Below, piece after piece: positions 1 to 6,913 of a stretch of DNA of 55,667 bases. The DNA comes from Oscillospiraceae bacterium. Its GTDB lineage: Bacteria > Bacillota > Clostridia > Oscillospirales > Oscillospiraceae. A program made the translations under genes and the position numbers. How positions within the stretch are numbered: the first letter of the stretch is position 1; the number at the start of each line of letters is the position of its first letter. The stretch spans positions 1-55,667 of the forward strand of contig SVMG01000011.1 of the NCBI GenBank assembly GCA_015067545.1, given 5' to 3'. The notes under the pieces were generated by a model. That model saw only the letters and a list, made by a program, of their open reading frames with translations, was not told where the DNA came from and did no database searches.

Positions 1-2
1 GT

Positions 3-461
3 CGCAGACCCTATATGAAATGGGGCTTTACGGAAGAAGATCACAACATTGTCCACGATGCCATGCACCGGCTGGATGTGGAGGATATGCGTGGACGATT
101 CCTAAATCAGCTCTCCGGCGGTGAAAAACAGAAGGTCATGCTGGCTCGTGCCTTGGCGCAGCAGCCGAAGGTACTGCTTTTGGACGAGCCTACCAGCGCT
201 CTGGACATTCAGAATCAGTACCAGGTGCTGAAGCTGGTGCGGGAATTTTGCCACAAGGACAATATGATCGCCGTGGTGGTGATTCACGATTTGAATTTGG
301 CGCTGCGTTTCTGTGACCGTTTTCTTCTTTTGAAGGATGGGCAGGTCTACCGACACGGTGACCGCAGCATTTTGGACAGCGAGGCGCTGCGAGACGTCTA
401 TGGTGTGGACGCAAAGGTAGTAGAAATTGAGGGCCGGTACATGGTGCTGGTGGATGAATAA
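3..461 (+). CDS. ABC transporter ATP-binding protein, FecE/iron-siderophore type (5' truncated)
   Basis: Only the C-terminal ~152 residues are inside the window; the frame is open to the left edge (RRPYMKWGF precedes the first ATG at 15). The visible part holds the signature LSGGEKQKV, Walker B LLLDEPTSALD and the switch histidine in VVVIHDLNLA, so this is the nucleotide-binding subunit of an importer that hydrolyses ATP at the inner face of the membrane. The GRRPY-like lead-in and the HDLNLALRFCD block are typical of FecE/BtuD-class importers of iron chelates, cobalamin or oxyanions. It ends 11 nt before an FmdE-family gene with a ribosome site between them, so the two are probably one operon. 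Substrate cannot be told from sequence; iron or molybdate/tungstate are the likely choices given the FmdE neighbour. Confidence 0.9.
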   Translation, partial: RRPYMKWGFTEEDHNIVHDAMHRLDVEDMRGRFLNQLSGGEKQKVMLARALAQQPKVLLLDEPTSALDIQNQYQVLKLVREFCHKDNMIAVVVIHDLNLALRFCDRFLLLKDGQVYRHGDRSILDSEALRDVYGVDAKVVEIEGRYMVLVDE

Positions 462-472
462 GGAGGAAAAGT

Positions 473-994
473 ATGAAAACATGGAATGATTGCGTGGCTT
501 TTCACGGCCATGAATGCGGTGGCCTGACCATCGGCTACAAGGCAAGTCTTTACGCAATTGAGCTTTTGAATCTGGAGCTTTCCGCCGACGAGCAGGTGGT
601 TTGTATCTCCGAAAATGATGCCTGCGGCGTGGATGCGGTGCAGGTCATGCTGGGCTGCAGCATTGGCAAAGGAAATCTGCTGTTCCATATGCGTGGCAAG
701 CAGGCGTTCTCGTTCTATAACCGTAAGACCGATAAGTCTGTGCGTCTGGTGCTGAAGCCCAGACCGGAGGGCATGACGAAAGCAGAATCTTTCGCCTACT
801 ATCAGGGTTGCAAGCCGGAGGAGATGTTTGATGTAAAGGAAACTACGATCCGGTTGCCCGAAAAGGCACGGCTTTTTGATTCTTATATTTGCGACTGCTG
901 TGGAGAAACCACCGGCGCAAATTGGATCCGCCTTGCCGGGGACAAGAAGCTCTGCCTTGACTGTTATGAAACCTATGACCGATTTGATGTCTAA
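473..994 (+). CDS. FmdE family protein (formylmethanofuran dehydrogenase subunit E-like) with C-terminal zinc ribbon
   Basis: The 173-residue product opens with the FmdE hallmark FHGHECGGLTIGY (residues ~10-22), whose His and Cys residues are candidate metal ligands, and keeps a conserved Cys in ENDACGVDAVQ. The last ~30 residues form a treble-clef-like finger, CDCCGET then LCLDCYE (two CxxC pairs). Start ATG 473 lies 7 nt after an AGGAGG site. In methanogens FmdE accompanies molybdenum formylmethanofuran dehydrogenase; in Clostridia stand-alone homologues occur next to ABC importers of the kind that precedes this gene, which suggests a role in handling a metal or oxyanion brought in by the transporter. 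That role is inference; family membership is clear. Confidence 0.88.
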   Translation: MKTWNDCVAFHGHECGGLTIGYKASLYAIELLNLELSADEQVVCISENDACGVDAVQVMLGCSIGKGNLLFHMRGKQAFSFYNRKTDKSVRLVLKPRPEGMTKAESFAYYQGCKPEEMFDVKETTIRLPEKARLFDSYICDCCGETTGANWIRLAGDKKLCLDCYETYDRFDV

Positions 995-1097
995 TCTAAC
1001 GAAAACCTTGAGCCTCCATCCACGCATGGAGGAATGATATAGCAGACCTTCCTTGACGTTTTTTCCGTAGAGTACAGTCGAGACTTGTAACATAGCC

Positions 1098-1130
1098 AAA
1101 ACCTCCGGGTTAGCCGGAGGTTTTGACTTT
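1098..1130. terminator. Perfect 11-bp hairpin with T-rich tail
   Basis: AAAACCTCCGG (1098-1108), loop GTTAG, CCGGAGGTTTT (1114-1124), then GACTTTAT. A good intrinsic terminator on the plus strand; A-run on the other side makes it usable in both directions. It stands directly upstream of the cloverleaf-like element at 1141, the same order (terminator then element) as downstream of the two tRNA units near 20 kb. Confidence 0.65.
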
Positions 1131-1140
1131 ATATTGGATT

Positions 1141-1248
1141 GGGACTCGAACCGATCTAAATGCAACAGTCCGGTGGACTGTTGCCGCCGACGGCTTGACG
1201 GAGGCGAACTATAATTTTCGCCCAAAGCGAAAATGCAACTCGAGTCCC
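1141..1248. repeat. Cloverleaf-like structured repeat, solo copy (related to 20385-20506)
   Basis: Outer arms GGGACTCGA (1141-1149) and TCGAGTCCC (1240-1248) are perfectly complementary and read like the 3' half of a tRNA T-arm and its inverse. Inside lie hairpins CAACAGTCC/GGACTGTTG (1163-1183) and ATTTTCGC/GCGAAAAT (1214-1234) with a GC-rich stretch between. The block from AACC through GGACTGTTG matches the reverse complement of 20464-20497 except for one inserted base, so both are copies of one family. No tRNA gene is present here. No open reading frame in it looks real. Confidence 0.75.
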
Positions 1249-1283
1249 TTCCGGCGTACGCCGCCCTGCGGGCGGCAAGGGAA

Positions 1284-1319
1284 CGGATTGCCACGTCGCT
1301 ACGCTCCTCGCAATGACAG
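1284..1319. repeat. Palindromic repeat, half copy (CTGTCATTGCGA family)
   Basis: On the minus strand this reads CTGTCATTGCGA, a variable GC-rich palindrome, then GTGGCAATCCG. The same terminal blocks recur at 13789-13928, 18775-18878 and 49291-49330. It follows a small GC palindrome at 1260-1276. Non-coding, MITE-like; no transposase is nearby. Confidence 0.65.
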
Positions 1320-1336
1320 GTATTTTGACACACTCT

Positions 1337-1374
1337 AAAACGAGGAAGCATTCCTGCTTCCTCGTTTTCTTTTA
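1337..1374. terminator. Perfect 14-bp bidirectional terminator hairpin
   Basis: AAAACGAGGAAGCA (1337-1350), loop TTCC, TGCTTCCTCGTTTT (1355-1368), then CTTTTA. Symmetric A/T flanks allow it to work on both strands, between fmdE-side (plus) and mscS (minus) transcription. Confidence 0.75.
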
Positions 1375-1380
1375 TGTACC

Positions 1381-1407
1381 GGTGGGGTGTTCCCTCCCCA
1401 CCTTTTT
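1381..1407 (+). terminator. Second terminator-like hairpin
   Basis: GGTGGGG (1381-1387) pairs with CCCCACC (1396-1402), followed by TTTTT. Adjacent to the previous hairpin. The remaining stretch 1408-1538 up to the mscS stop shows no gene or clear signal. Confidence 0.5.
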
Positions 1408-1538
1408 CGCATCACACCGTTGCGCTTACAGCGACACACTTGACGAAAAATGTACCGTAATTCTTCTGTCGTCACAGCTTGAAAGTCGGCTTTCTTCGTC
1501 CAAACTCAGTATGCCCGGTGGCGGGATGATTATGCAAA

Positions 1539-2336
1539 TTATTTGTCCAGATGCACATTCAGGTGGGGATAGGTCATTTCGATGCCCTTCTCCCGGAAAA
1601 TGTCGATGATGCTCCGGGTGATCTTGAAATGCACATCCCAGTAGTCATCACCCTTGACCCACACACGCACAGTATAGCTGATGGCACTTTCTCCATAGCC
1701 GGTTAAAGAGGCAAAGGGCGCGGGGTCGGCCAGCACCCGGTCATCCTGTGCGGCCTCCAGCAGGGCATTTACCACCACATCGGGATCCGCGTCATAAGAG
1801 GCGGTGATGTTCACATCCACACGGCGGGTGCCGGTGACGGTATAGTTGACAATCTCAGCGGCTACCACAGCGCTGTTGGGGATGGACACCAGCTTGTTGT
1901 CCGGTGTGGTCAGACGGGTATAGGCAATGCCCACCTCCTGCACAGTGCCGGACTGTCCTGCGATTTCCACATAGTCCCCTGAGCTGAACGGATGGGTGTA
2001 CAGCAGAGTAAAGCCGCCGATCACATTGGCAAGCATGTTCTGCAGTGCCAGAGATACAGCCAAAGAAGCAACACTGGCCAGTGCCACGATGCCGGTCACA
2101 TCGATGCCAATGGAAGAAGCCAAAATCAGACCGAGCAAAATGTAAAGCACAGTTTTCACCAGTGTACGGATGAGACTGTGTGCGGCTTTTTCCAGCTTGG
2201 AATTCTCCAGGATCTTCTTGACGGTGCGGTTGACGATACGGATCAGCAGGCTGCCGATGACAGCGATGATGACCACCTTAAATACGGTGATCAGCACAGG
2301 CTGCTGAAAAAATTGAAAGATTGCAGTCCAATTCAT
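1539..2336 (-). CDS. mscS: Small-conductance mechanosensitive channel, MscS family
   Basis: The 265-residue product is close to the usual size for MscS (E. coli 286). Three membrane helices are visible at about residues 14-34, 58-78 and 83-110; the third is the pore helix, rich in Ala/Gly/Val and ending in LQNMLANVIGGF. It is followed by the beta domain (GDYVEIAGQSGTVQEV) and the alpha/beta vestibule. The channel opens when membrane tension rises and releases solutes on hypo-osmotic shock. Start ATG 2336 was chosen because GGAGG lies 8 nt upstream; the frame runs open further but without homology. Divergent from the response regulator, with its own promoter at 2368-2395. Confidence 0.93.
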   Translation of the reverse strand: MNWTAIFQFFQQPVLITVFKVVIIAVIGSLLIRIVNRTVKKILENSKLEKAAHSLIRTLVKTVLYILLGLILASSIGIDVTGIVALASVASLAVSLALQNMLANVIGGFTLLYTHPFSSGDYVEIAGQSGTVQEVGIAYTRLTTPDNKLVSIPNSAVVAAEIVNYTVTGTRRVDVNITASYDADPDVVVNALLEAAQDDRVLADPAPFASLTGYGESAISYTVRVWVKGDDYWDVHFKITRSIIDIFREKGIEMTYPHLNVHLDK

Positions 2337-2367
2337 AAGGATGACCTCCATAACAAAGAATATCATC

Positions 2368-2395
2368 ATTATATCACGGCATTTTCGGAAATCAA
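2368..2395 (-). promoter_or_regulatory. Promoter of mscS
   Basis: On the minus strand TTGATT (2395-2390), 16-nt spacer, TATAAT (2373-2368), about 30 nt before the mscS ATG. Confidence 0.6.
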
Positions 2396-2427
2396 GACAG
2401 GTTTTTCCCGCTTTTTGGAAATACCCC

Positions 2428-2456
2428 TTTCCTATTTGCGCAAGAAATGCTATAAT
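2428..2456 (+). promoter_or_regulatory. Promoter of the two-component operon
   Basis: Perfect -10 TATAAT at 2451-2456 with a weak -35 TTTCCT at 2428-2433 (17-nt spacer), suggesting dependence on an activator. AAGGAGG at 2469-2475 then precedes the ATG at 2484. Confidence 0.5.
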
Positions 2457-2483
2457 AAGAGCAATCATAAGGAGGGATGGGCC

Positions 2484-3182
2484 ATGCATAACATTTTGAT
2501 TTGTGATGACCAGCCGGATATTGTCAACGCGCTGAAGATCTACCTGACCCCGGAGGGTTACAAGCTGTTCACGGCATCCACCGGTCGGCAGGCTGTGGAA
2601 ACAGTCAAAAATGAGGATATTCATCTGGTGCTCCTGGATATTATGATGCCCGAAATGGATGGCATTACTGCCGCTGCGAAAATTCGGGAATTTTCCAATG
2701 TACCCATTATTTTTCTGACTGCAAAATCGGAAACAGAGGATGTGGTACTGGGGCTGAATGTGGGCGCGGACGATTATATCACCAAGCCTTTTGTGCCTGT
2801 GGAGGTATTGGCCCGGGTGCGCAGCCATCTGCGTCGCTATGACAAGCTGGGAAGCCGCGTGCCGGAAGGGGAGGATGAGCTGACCCTTGGCGGTATCACA
2901 CTGAACGACCGCACCAAAGAGGTGACGGTGGAGGGAGAGCCGGTGGCATTGACACCGACAGAATACAGCATTCTGCGCCTGCTGATGACGCACCCCGGCA
3001 AGGTCTATTCCACAAAGGCTCTGTATGAGGCTGTTTGGCAGGAGGCTGCCTTCGGCAGTGAGGGCGCGGTGGCAGTGCACATCCGCCACCTGCGGGAGAA
3101 GATCGAGATCAATCCCTCTGAGCCCCGCTATCTGAAGGTAGTGTGGGGACAGGGCTATAAAATTGAGGGGAGCACCCAATGA
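2484..3182 (+). CDS. Response regulator, OmpR/VanR-like winged-helix
   Basis: The 232-residue protein has a receiver domain (residues ~1-118) with acidic pocket DD at 8-9, phospho-acceptor Asp52 in LVLLDIMMPEMDG, and the conserved Lys in DDYITKPF. The C-terminal OmpR-type winged helix (~135-230) includes LTPTEYSILRLL and the recognition helix region VAVHIRHLREKIE, ending GYKIEG. Start ATG 2484 has AAGGAGG 8 nt upstream. Its stop overlaps the kinase start (ATGA at 3179-3182), so the pair is translationally coupled. Phosphorylated by the adjacent kinase, it should bind DNA as a dimer. The targets are unknown; mscS next door is a possibility only by position. Sequence is closest in style to VanR-class regulators. 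Confidence 0.93.
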   Translation: MHNILICDDQPDIVNALKIYLTPEGYKLFTASTGRQAVETVKNEDIHLVLLDIMMPEMDGITAAAKIREFSNVPIIFLTAKSETEDVVLGLNVGADDYITKPFVPVEVLARVRSHLRRYDKLGSRVPEGEDELTLGGITLNDRTKEVTVEGEPVALTPTEYSILRLLMTHPGKVYSTKALYEAVWQEAAFGSEGAVAVHIRHLREKIEINPSEPRYLKVVWGQGYKIEGSTQ

Positions 3183-5221
3183 AACATACCATAGCAACAA
3201 AATTTTTGGCTTTTTTGCTGGCGGCCTGCTCTTTGGTGGCAGTGCTGGTCTGTGGTGGCTATGCATGGATGCTGGAAAGCTATGACCTTTACAATATCAC
3301 CCCCGAGGAAAAGCTGGAGCAGTGGTATTTGGAAGCCGGCTATCCCGTGGCATGGCGTGCTGCGTCGGAAGCCGCGGCCTTGGGCCCCGGCGAATGCTCC
3401 CAGGCACTGGCGGAGCAACTGTTCGGCTTTTCAGAGTCTTTGGATAAGGAGCACTATTATGTGGCAGTCCGTCGGGGTGATGAGGTGGTGCATACCATTT
3501 CTGAGCCGATTCCGGGCGGCTTCACCTGCGAATACAGCATTACGCCCCAGTATCCCCGGGTGGTGAAGATCTATCCTGCCTACACACCGGATACCACAGT
3601 GCCGGAGGCCAGCGAGGGCATGGTGGAGAACCCCCAGGCGACTGCACCTGCGCTGCCCGGTGAAGAGCCCGTGCGCATTGAAAAGGTGGATGTGTGGGAG
3701 GATCTGCAGAAGCTGATCTATGAGCTGCACTTTTACGATGACGGCCCGACCTATACGGTGTCCGTAACCATGGCTGAAGACGCGCTGAAGGATACCTTCC
3801 ATTCCAATTTGACCACATTGTACCCTTACCGCAATTTTCTGATCTTTGGCGCGGCGCTGGCATTGATCATTACTGCGGCAGCGGTGGTGTATTTGGTATG
3901 GGTGGCGGGCAAAGCATCGGATGGCACAGTCCGACCGGCTGGCTTGAACAGGCTGCCGCTGGATGTGTATCTGCTGAGTGTCTGCATGATCGGTTACCTG
4001 CCTTTGATGGAAATGCAGCGAATCTATGCCAGCTACAACAGTCTGACCTTCCTGACGGCGAGCCTGATGGTTTTGTACGGTGTGATCATCGGACTGCTGG
4101 GCTTTTCGGTGCTGTTTGCCCTGTCCGCCCAGGTAAAGCTGGGGGGCGGCTATTGGTGGCGGCATTCCGTACTGGGCAAGGGCGTTTTGGCGCTGATCAA
4201 GGGAATAACTGCGCTGCTCGCCAAAATGCATATTATCTGGCAGTGGCTTGTGATCACCGTATTTCTGCTGGTGGCAATGATATTCTCCCTGCTGGGAGCG
4301 GTTTGGAGTCATTGGAACCTTACGATAACAGTGCTGTTTTCGCTGTGCTGCGCTGTGTGCCTGGCTGTGATCGCTTATGGCAGCTGGTGCTTTGCGGTGA
4401 TCGTAACCGGTGCCCGGAAAATGTCCGGCGGCCAGCTGGATCACAAGATCCCCACGGAGCATATGCGCGGCAGCTTCCGGGAGTGTGCCCGGCAGATGAA
4501 TGCACTGTCAGAGACCACCATGCAGGCAGTGCAGAGCCAGGTGCGTTCGGAACGGATGAAGACCGAGCTGATTACCAATGTTTCGCACGATATCAAGACC
4601 CCTCTGACCTCCATCATCAACTTTGTGGATCTGCTGAGAAGACCCCACAATGAAGAGGAAGAGAAGCAGTATCTTGGGGTACTGTCCCGTCAGTCCAACC
4701 AGCTGAAAAAGCTCATTGAGGATCTGATGGAGCTGAGCAAGGCCAGCAGCGGCAATCTGCAGGCAAATATCGTCACACTGGATGCGGCAGAATCCGTCAA
4801 CCAGGCGTTGGGGGAATTCGCGGATAAACTGGAGAAGGTACATTTGACTCCGGTGTTCCATGTGCCCCAGGAATCGGTGAAGATCGCTGCAGACGGGCGG
4901 CTTACCTGGCGTGTGCTGTCCAATTTGCTGAGCAATGCAGTGAAATATGCCACCCCCGGCACCCGGGTGTATGTGGATATTTCCAAGGCAGAGGACAAGG
5001 TACTGTTGTCCATCAAGAACGTCTCCCGGGAGGAATTGCGCTATTCTGCAGAGGAGCTGATGGAGCGTTTTGTCCGGGGAGATGCCTCCCGCAACCGGGA
5101 GGGCAGCGGCCTGGGTCTGAATATTGCCAAGACCTTGATGGAGGTTCAGCATGGCTCTTTGCAGCTGACCCTGGACGGCGATTTGTTTAAGGTCACCCTG
5201 ACATTCCCTGCGGCAGAATAA
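3179..5221 (+). CDS. Sensor histidine kinase, VanS-like, multi-pass membrane
   Basis: 680 residues. An N-terminal membrane anchor (~8-30) is followed by a ~190-residue extracytoplasmic sensor segment, then several hydrophobic helices between about 220 and 420, more than the two usual in simple kinases. The H-box VSHDIKTPLTS places the phospho-acceptor at His470. The ATPase domain shows the N-box SNLLSNAVKYA and G-box GSGLGLNIAK. It autophosphorylates and passes phosphate to the coupled regulator. The long multi-helix middle region may sense within the membrane (for example cell-wall precursors or antimicrobial compounds), but no ligand can be named. Ends just before a hairpin at 5228-5248. 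Confidence 0.9.
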   Translation: MKHTIATKFLAFLLAACSLVAVLVCGGYAWMLESYDLYNITPEEKLEQWYLEAGYPVAWRAASEAAALGPGECSQALAEQLFGFSESLDKEHYYVAVRRGDEVVHTISEPIPGGFTCEYSITPQYPRVVKIYPAYTPDTTVPEASEGMVENPQATAPALPGEEPVRIEKVDVWEDLQKLIYELHFYDDGPTYTVSVTMAEDALKDTFHSNLTTLYPYRNFLIFGAALALIITAAAVVYLVWVAGKASDGTVRPAGLNRLPLDVYLLSVCMIGYLPLMEMQRIYASYNSLTFLTASLMVLYGVIIGLLGFSVLFALSAQVKLGGGYWWRHSVLGKGVLALIKGITALLAKMHIIWQWLVITVFLLVAMIFSLLGAVWSHWNLTITVLFSLCCAVCLAVIAYGSWCFAVIVTGARKMSGGQLDHKIPTEHMRGSFRECARQMNALSETTMQAVQSQVRSERMKTELITNVSHDIKTPLTSIINFVDLLRRPHNEEEEKQYLGVLSRQSNQLKKLIEDLMELSKASSGNLQANIVTLDAAESVNQALGEFADKLEKVHLTPVFHVPQESVKIAADGRLTWRVLSNLLSNAVKYATPGTRVYVDISKAEDKVLLSIKNVSREELRYSAEELMERFVRGDASRNREGSGLGLNIAKTLMEVQHGSLQLTLDGDLFKVTLTFPAAE

Positions 5222-5227
5222 AGGATC

Positions 5228-5248
5228 AAGGGTGGCATTGCCACCCTT
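5228..5248 (+). terminator. Hairpin after the kinase gene
   Basis: AAGGGTGGC/GCCACCCTT with ATT loop, 7 nt after the kinase stop. It lacks an immediate T-run (TTTTT comes 10 nt later) and overlaps the -35 of the cysS promoter, so it may end kinase transcription weakly. Confidence 0.4.
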
Positions 5249-5275
5249 GACAGGGACTTTTTCCCATGGTAAAAT
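5247..5275 (+). promoter_or_regulatory. Strong sigma-A promoter of the cysS operon
   Basis: Consensus -35 TTGACA (5247-5252), 17-nt spacer, -10 TAAAAT (5270-5275). Transcription would begin near 5282, at the foot of the T-box leader. Confidence 0.8.
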
Positions 5276-5280
5276 ACAAT

Positions 5281-5474
5281 CGTTGCGAAGAACGGAAAGA
5301 GTAACGCTGAAAAGCTTTTCAGAGAGTCTGGGCCGTCGGCTGGAAGCCCGGGCAAAGCGGAGGCGTGAAAGTGCGTCCGGGAGCGACAAATTGCATACAA
5401 GCGATAAATGAGAGTGGAACCGCGAGTTTTATTGACCCGCCTCTTGTACAAAATAGTACAAGAGGCGTTTTTTA
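5281..5474 (+). ncRNA. T-box leader (tRNA-Cys-sensing riboswitch) of cysS
   Basis: The leader holds the T-box bulge core GTGGAACCGCG (5414-5424), whose ACC-type bulge pairs with the NCCA end of uncharged tRNA, and an intrinsic terminator CGCCTCTTGTAC/GTACAAGAGGCG (5438-5467) followed by TTTTTT. Stem I shows the AGTA/GAA loop-E pair (AGTA near 5311, GAA near 5368) stacked on ACGC/GCGT, and the AGAGAGTCTGGG/GCTGGAAGCCC distal loop. A TGC (Cys) specifier candidate lies at 5372-5374, with a second TGC at 5392-5394; I cannot decide between them without folding. Uncharged tRNA-Cys should stabilise the antiterminator and let transcription reach cysS. Confidence 0.88.
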
Positions 5475-5497
5475 TTAGAAAATGGAGGGAAACCGAT

Positions 5498-6913
5498 ATG
5501 TATCTATATAATTCTACCACCCACAAAAAGGAGCTGTTTGTCCCCAATAATCCCGACCTGGTGAAGATGTACACCTGCGGCCCGACGGTGTATCACTATG
5601 CCCACATCGGCAACCTGCGCACCTACATCATGGAAGACATACTGGAAAAGGCGCTGCGCTACTGTGGCTACAATGTCAAGCGGGTCATGAACATCACGGA
5701 CGTGGGCCATTTGGCGAGCGACGCCGACACCGGCGAGGATAAGATGCTCAAGGGCGCAAAGCGGGAAAATAAGACCGTCATGGAGATCGCCCAGTATTAC
5801 ACCGACGCGTTTTTTGCCGATTGCCAAAAGCTGAATATCAAGCGCCCGGATGTGGTGGAGCCTGCCACCAACTGCATCGATGAGTATATCGATATGGTGT
5901 CCCGTCTGCTCGCCACCGGCAAGGCCTACTTTGTGGGCGGCAATGTGTATTTTGATACCTCCAAGCTGGAGAAATATCATGTCTTCGGTGACCACGATGA
6001 GGAAGATCTGGCTGTGGGCGTGCGCGAGGGCGTGGAAGAGGACACCAACAAGAAAAACAAGAACGACTTTGTGCTGTGGTTTACAAAGAGTAAATTTGAA
6101 GATCAGGCCCTGAAGTGGGATTCTCCCTGGGGCGTGGGTTACCCCGGCTGGCACATCGAGTGCTCCTGCATTTCTATGAAGCATCTGGGCGAGGATCTGG
6201 ATATCCACGCGGGCGGCATCGACAATGCCTTCCCCCACCATACCAATGAGATCGCCCAGTCCGAGAGCTATCTGGGTCACAAGTGGTGCAACTACTGGTT
6301 CCATGTGCACCATCTGAATACCGAGGGCGGCAAGATGAGCAAGTCCAAGGGCGAGTTCTTGACCGTTTCTCTGCTGGAAAGTAAGGGGTATGATCCCATG
6401 GCCTACCGCCTGTTCTGCCTGCAGAGCCACTACCGCCGGAATTTGGTGTTCTCCTGGGAGAATCTTGACAATGCAGTGGTTGCTTATGACAAGCTGGTTG
6501 CGAAAATTGCAACCCTCAAGGGAGAGGGCGAAGTGGAGCGCGAAGCCTTTGACAGCCTGAAAGAGCGGTTCGTGAACGCGCTGAACGGCGATTTGAATAC
6601 CTCTTTGGCAGTGACTGCGGTGTATGATGTGCTCAAAGCCAAGTGCAATGATGCCACCAAGCTGGCGCTGATCGCAGATTTCGACAAGGTTTTGAGCTTG
6701 AATCTGCTTTCTGCCGCAGAAAAGCTGGCCGCCAAGCAGGCTCAGGAAGAAGCCGCCAATGCCGACCCCGAAATCGATGCACTGGTAGCTGCCCGTACAG
6801 AGGCAAAAAAGACCAAGAATTGGGCCGAAGCAGACCGCATCCGCGACGAGCTGAAAGCGCGGGGCATCGAGATCATCGACACGCCCCAGGGCGCAAAATG
6901 GAGAAAAGTATGA
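5498..6913 (+). CDS. cysS: Cysteinyl-tRNA synthetase
   Basis: 471 residues, the normal size for this class I synthetase, which charges tRNA-Cys with cysteine using ATP. The HIGH motif appears as HIG in YHYAHIGNLRTY, preceded by a zinc-ligand Cys in MYTCGPTVY; the second signature is KMSKSKGEFLTV. Further zinc ligands are expected in HIECSCIS. Start ATG 5498 has GGAGGG 8 nt upstream and follows the T-box terminator; the open frame extends back into the leader but that part is regulatory RNA. The TGA stop overlaps the ATG of polA (6910-6913), so polA translation is coupled. Expression is controlled by the T-box. Confidence 0.97.
   Translation: MYLYNSTTHKKELFVPNNPDLVKMYTCGPTVYHYAHIGNLRTYIMEDILEKALRYCGYNVKRVMNITDVGHLASDADTGEDKMLKGAKRENKTVMEIAQYYTDAFFADCQKLNIKRPDVVEPATNCIDEYIDMVSRLLATGKAYFVGGNVYFDTSKLEKYHVFGDHDEEDLAVGVREGVEEDTNKKNKNDFVLWFTKSKFEDQALKWDSPWGVGYPGWHIECSCISMKHLGEDLDIHAGGIDNAFPHHTNEIAQSESYLGHKWCNYWFHVHHLNTEGGKMSKSKGEFLTVSLLESKGYDPMAYRLFCLQSHYRRNLVFSWENLDNAVVAYDKLVAKIATLKGEGEVEREAFDSLKERFVNALNGDLNTSLAVTAVYDVLKAKCNDATKLALIADFDKVLSLNLLSAAEKLAAKQAQEEAANADPEIDALVAARTEAKKTKNWAEADRIRDELKARGIEIIDTPQGAKWRKV

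Noticed and set aside
1123..1609. Small open frames in the repeat region after fmdE
   Set aside because: They run through hairpins and repeats, have no ribosome sites, and resemble no protein family.
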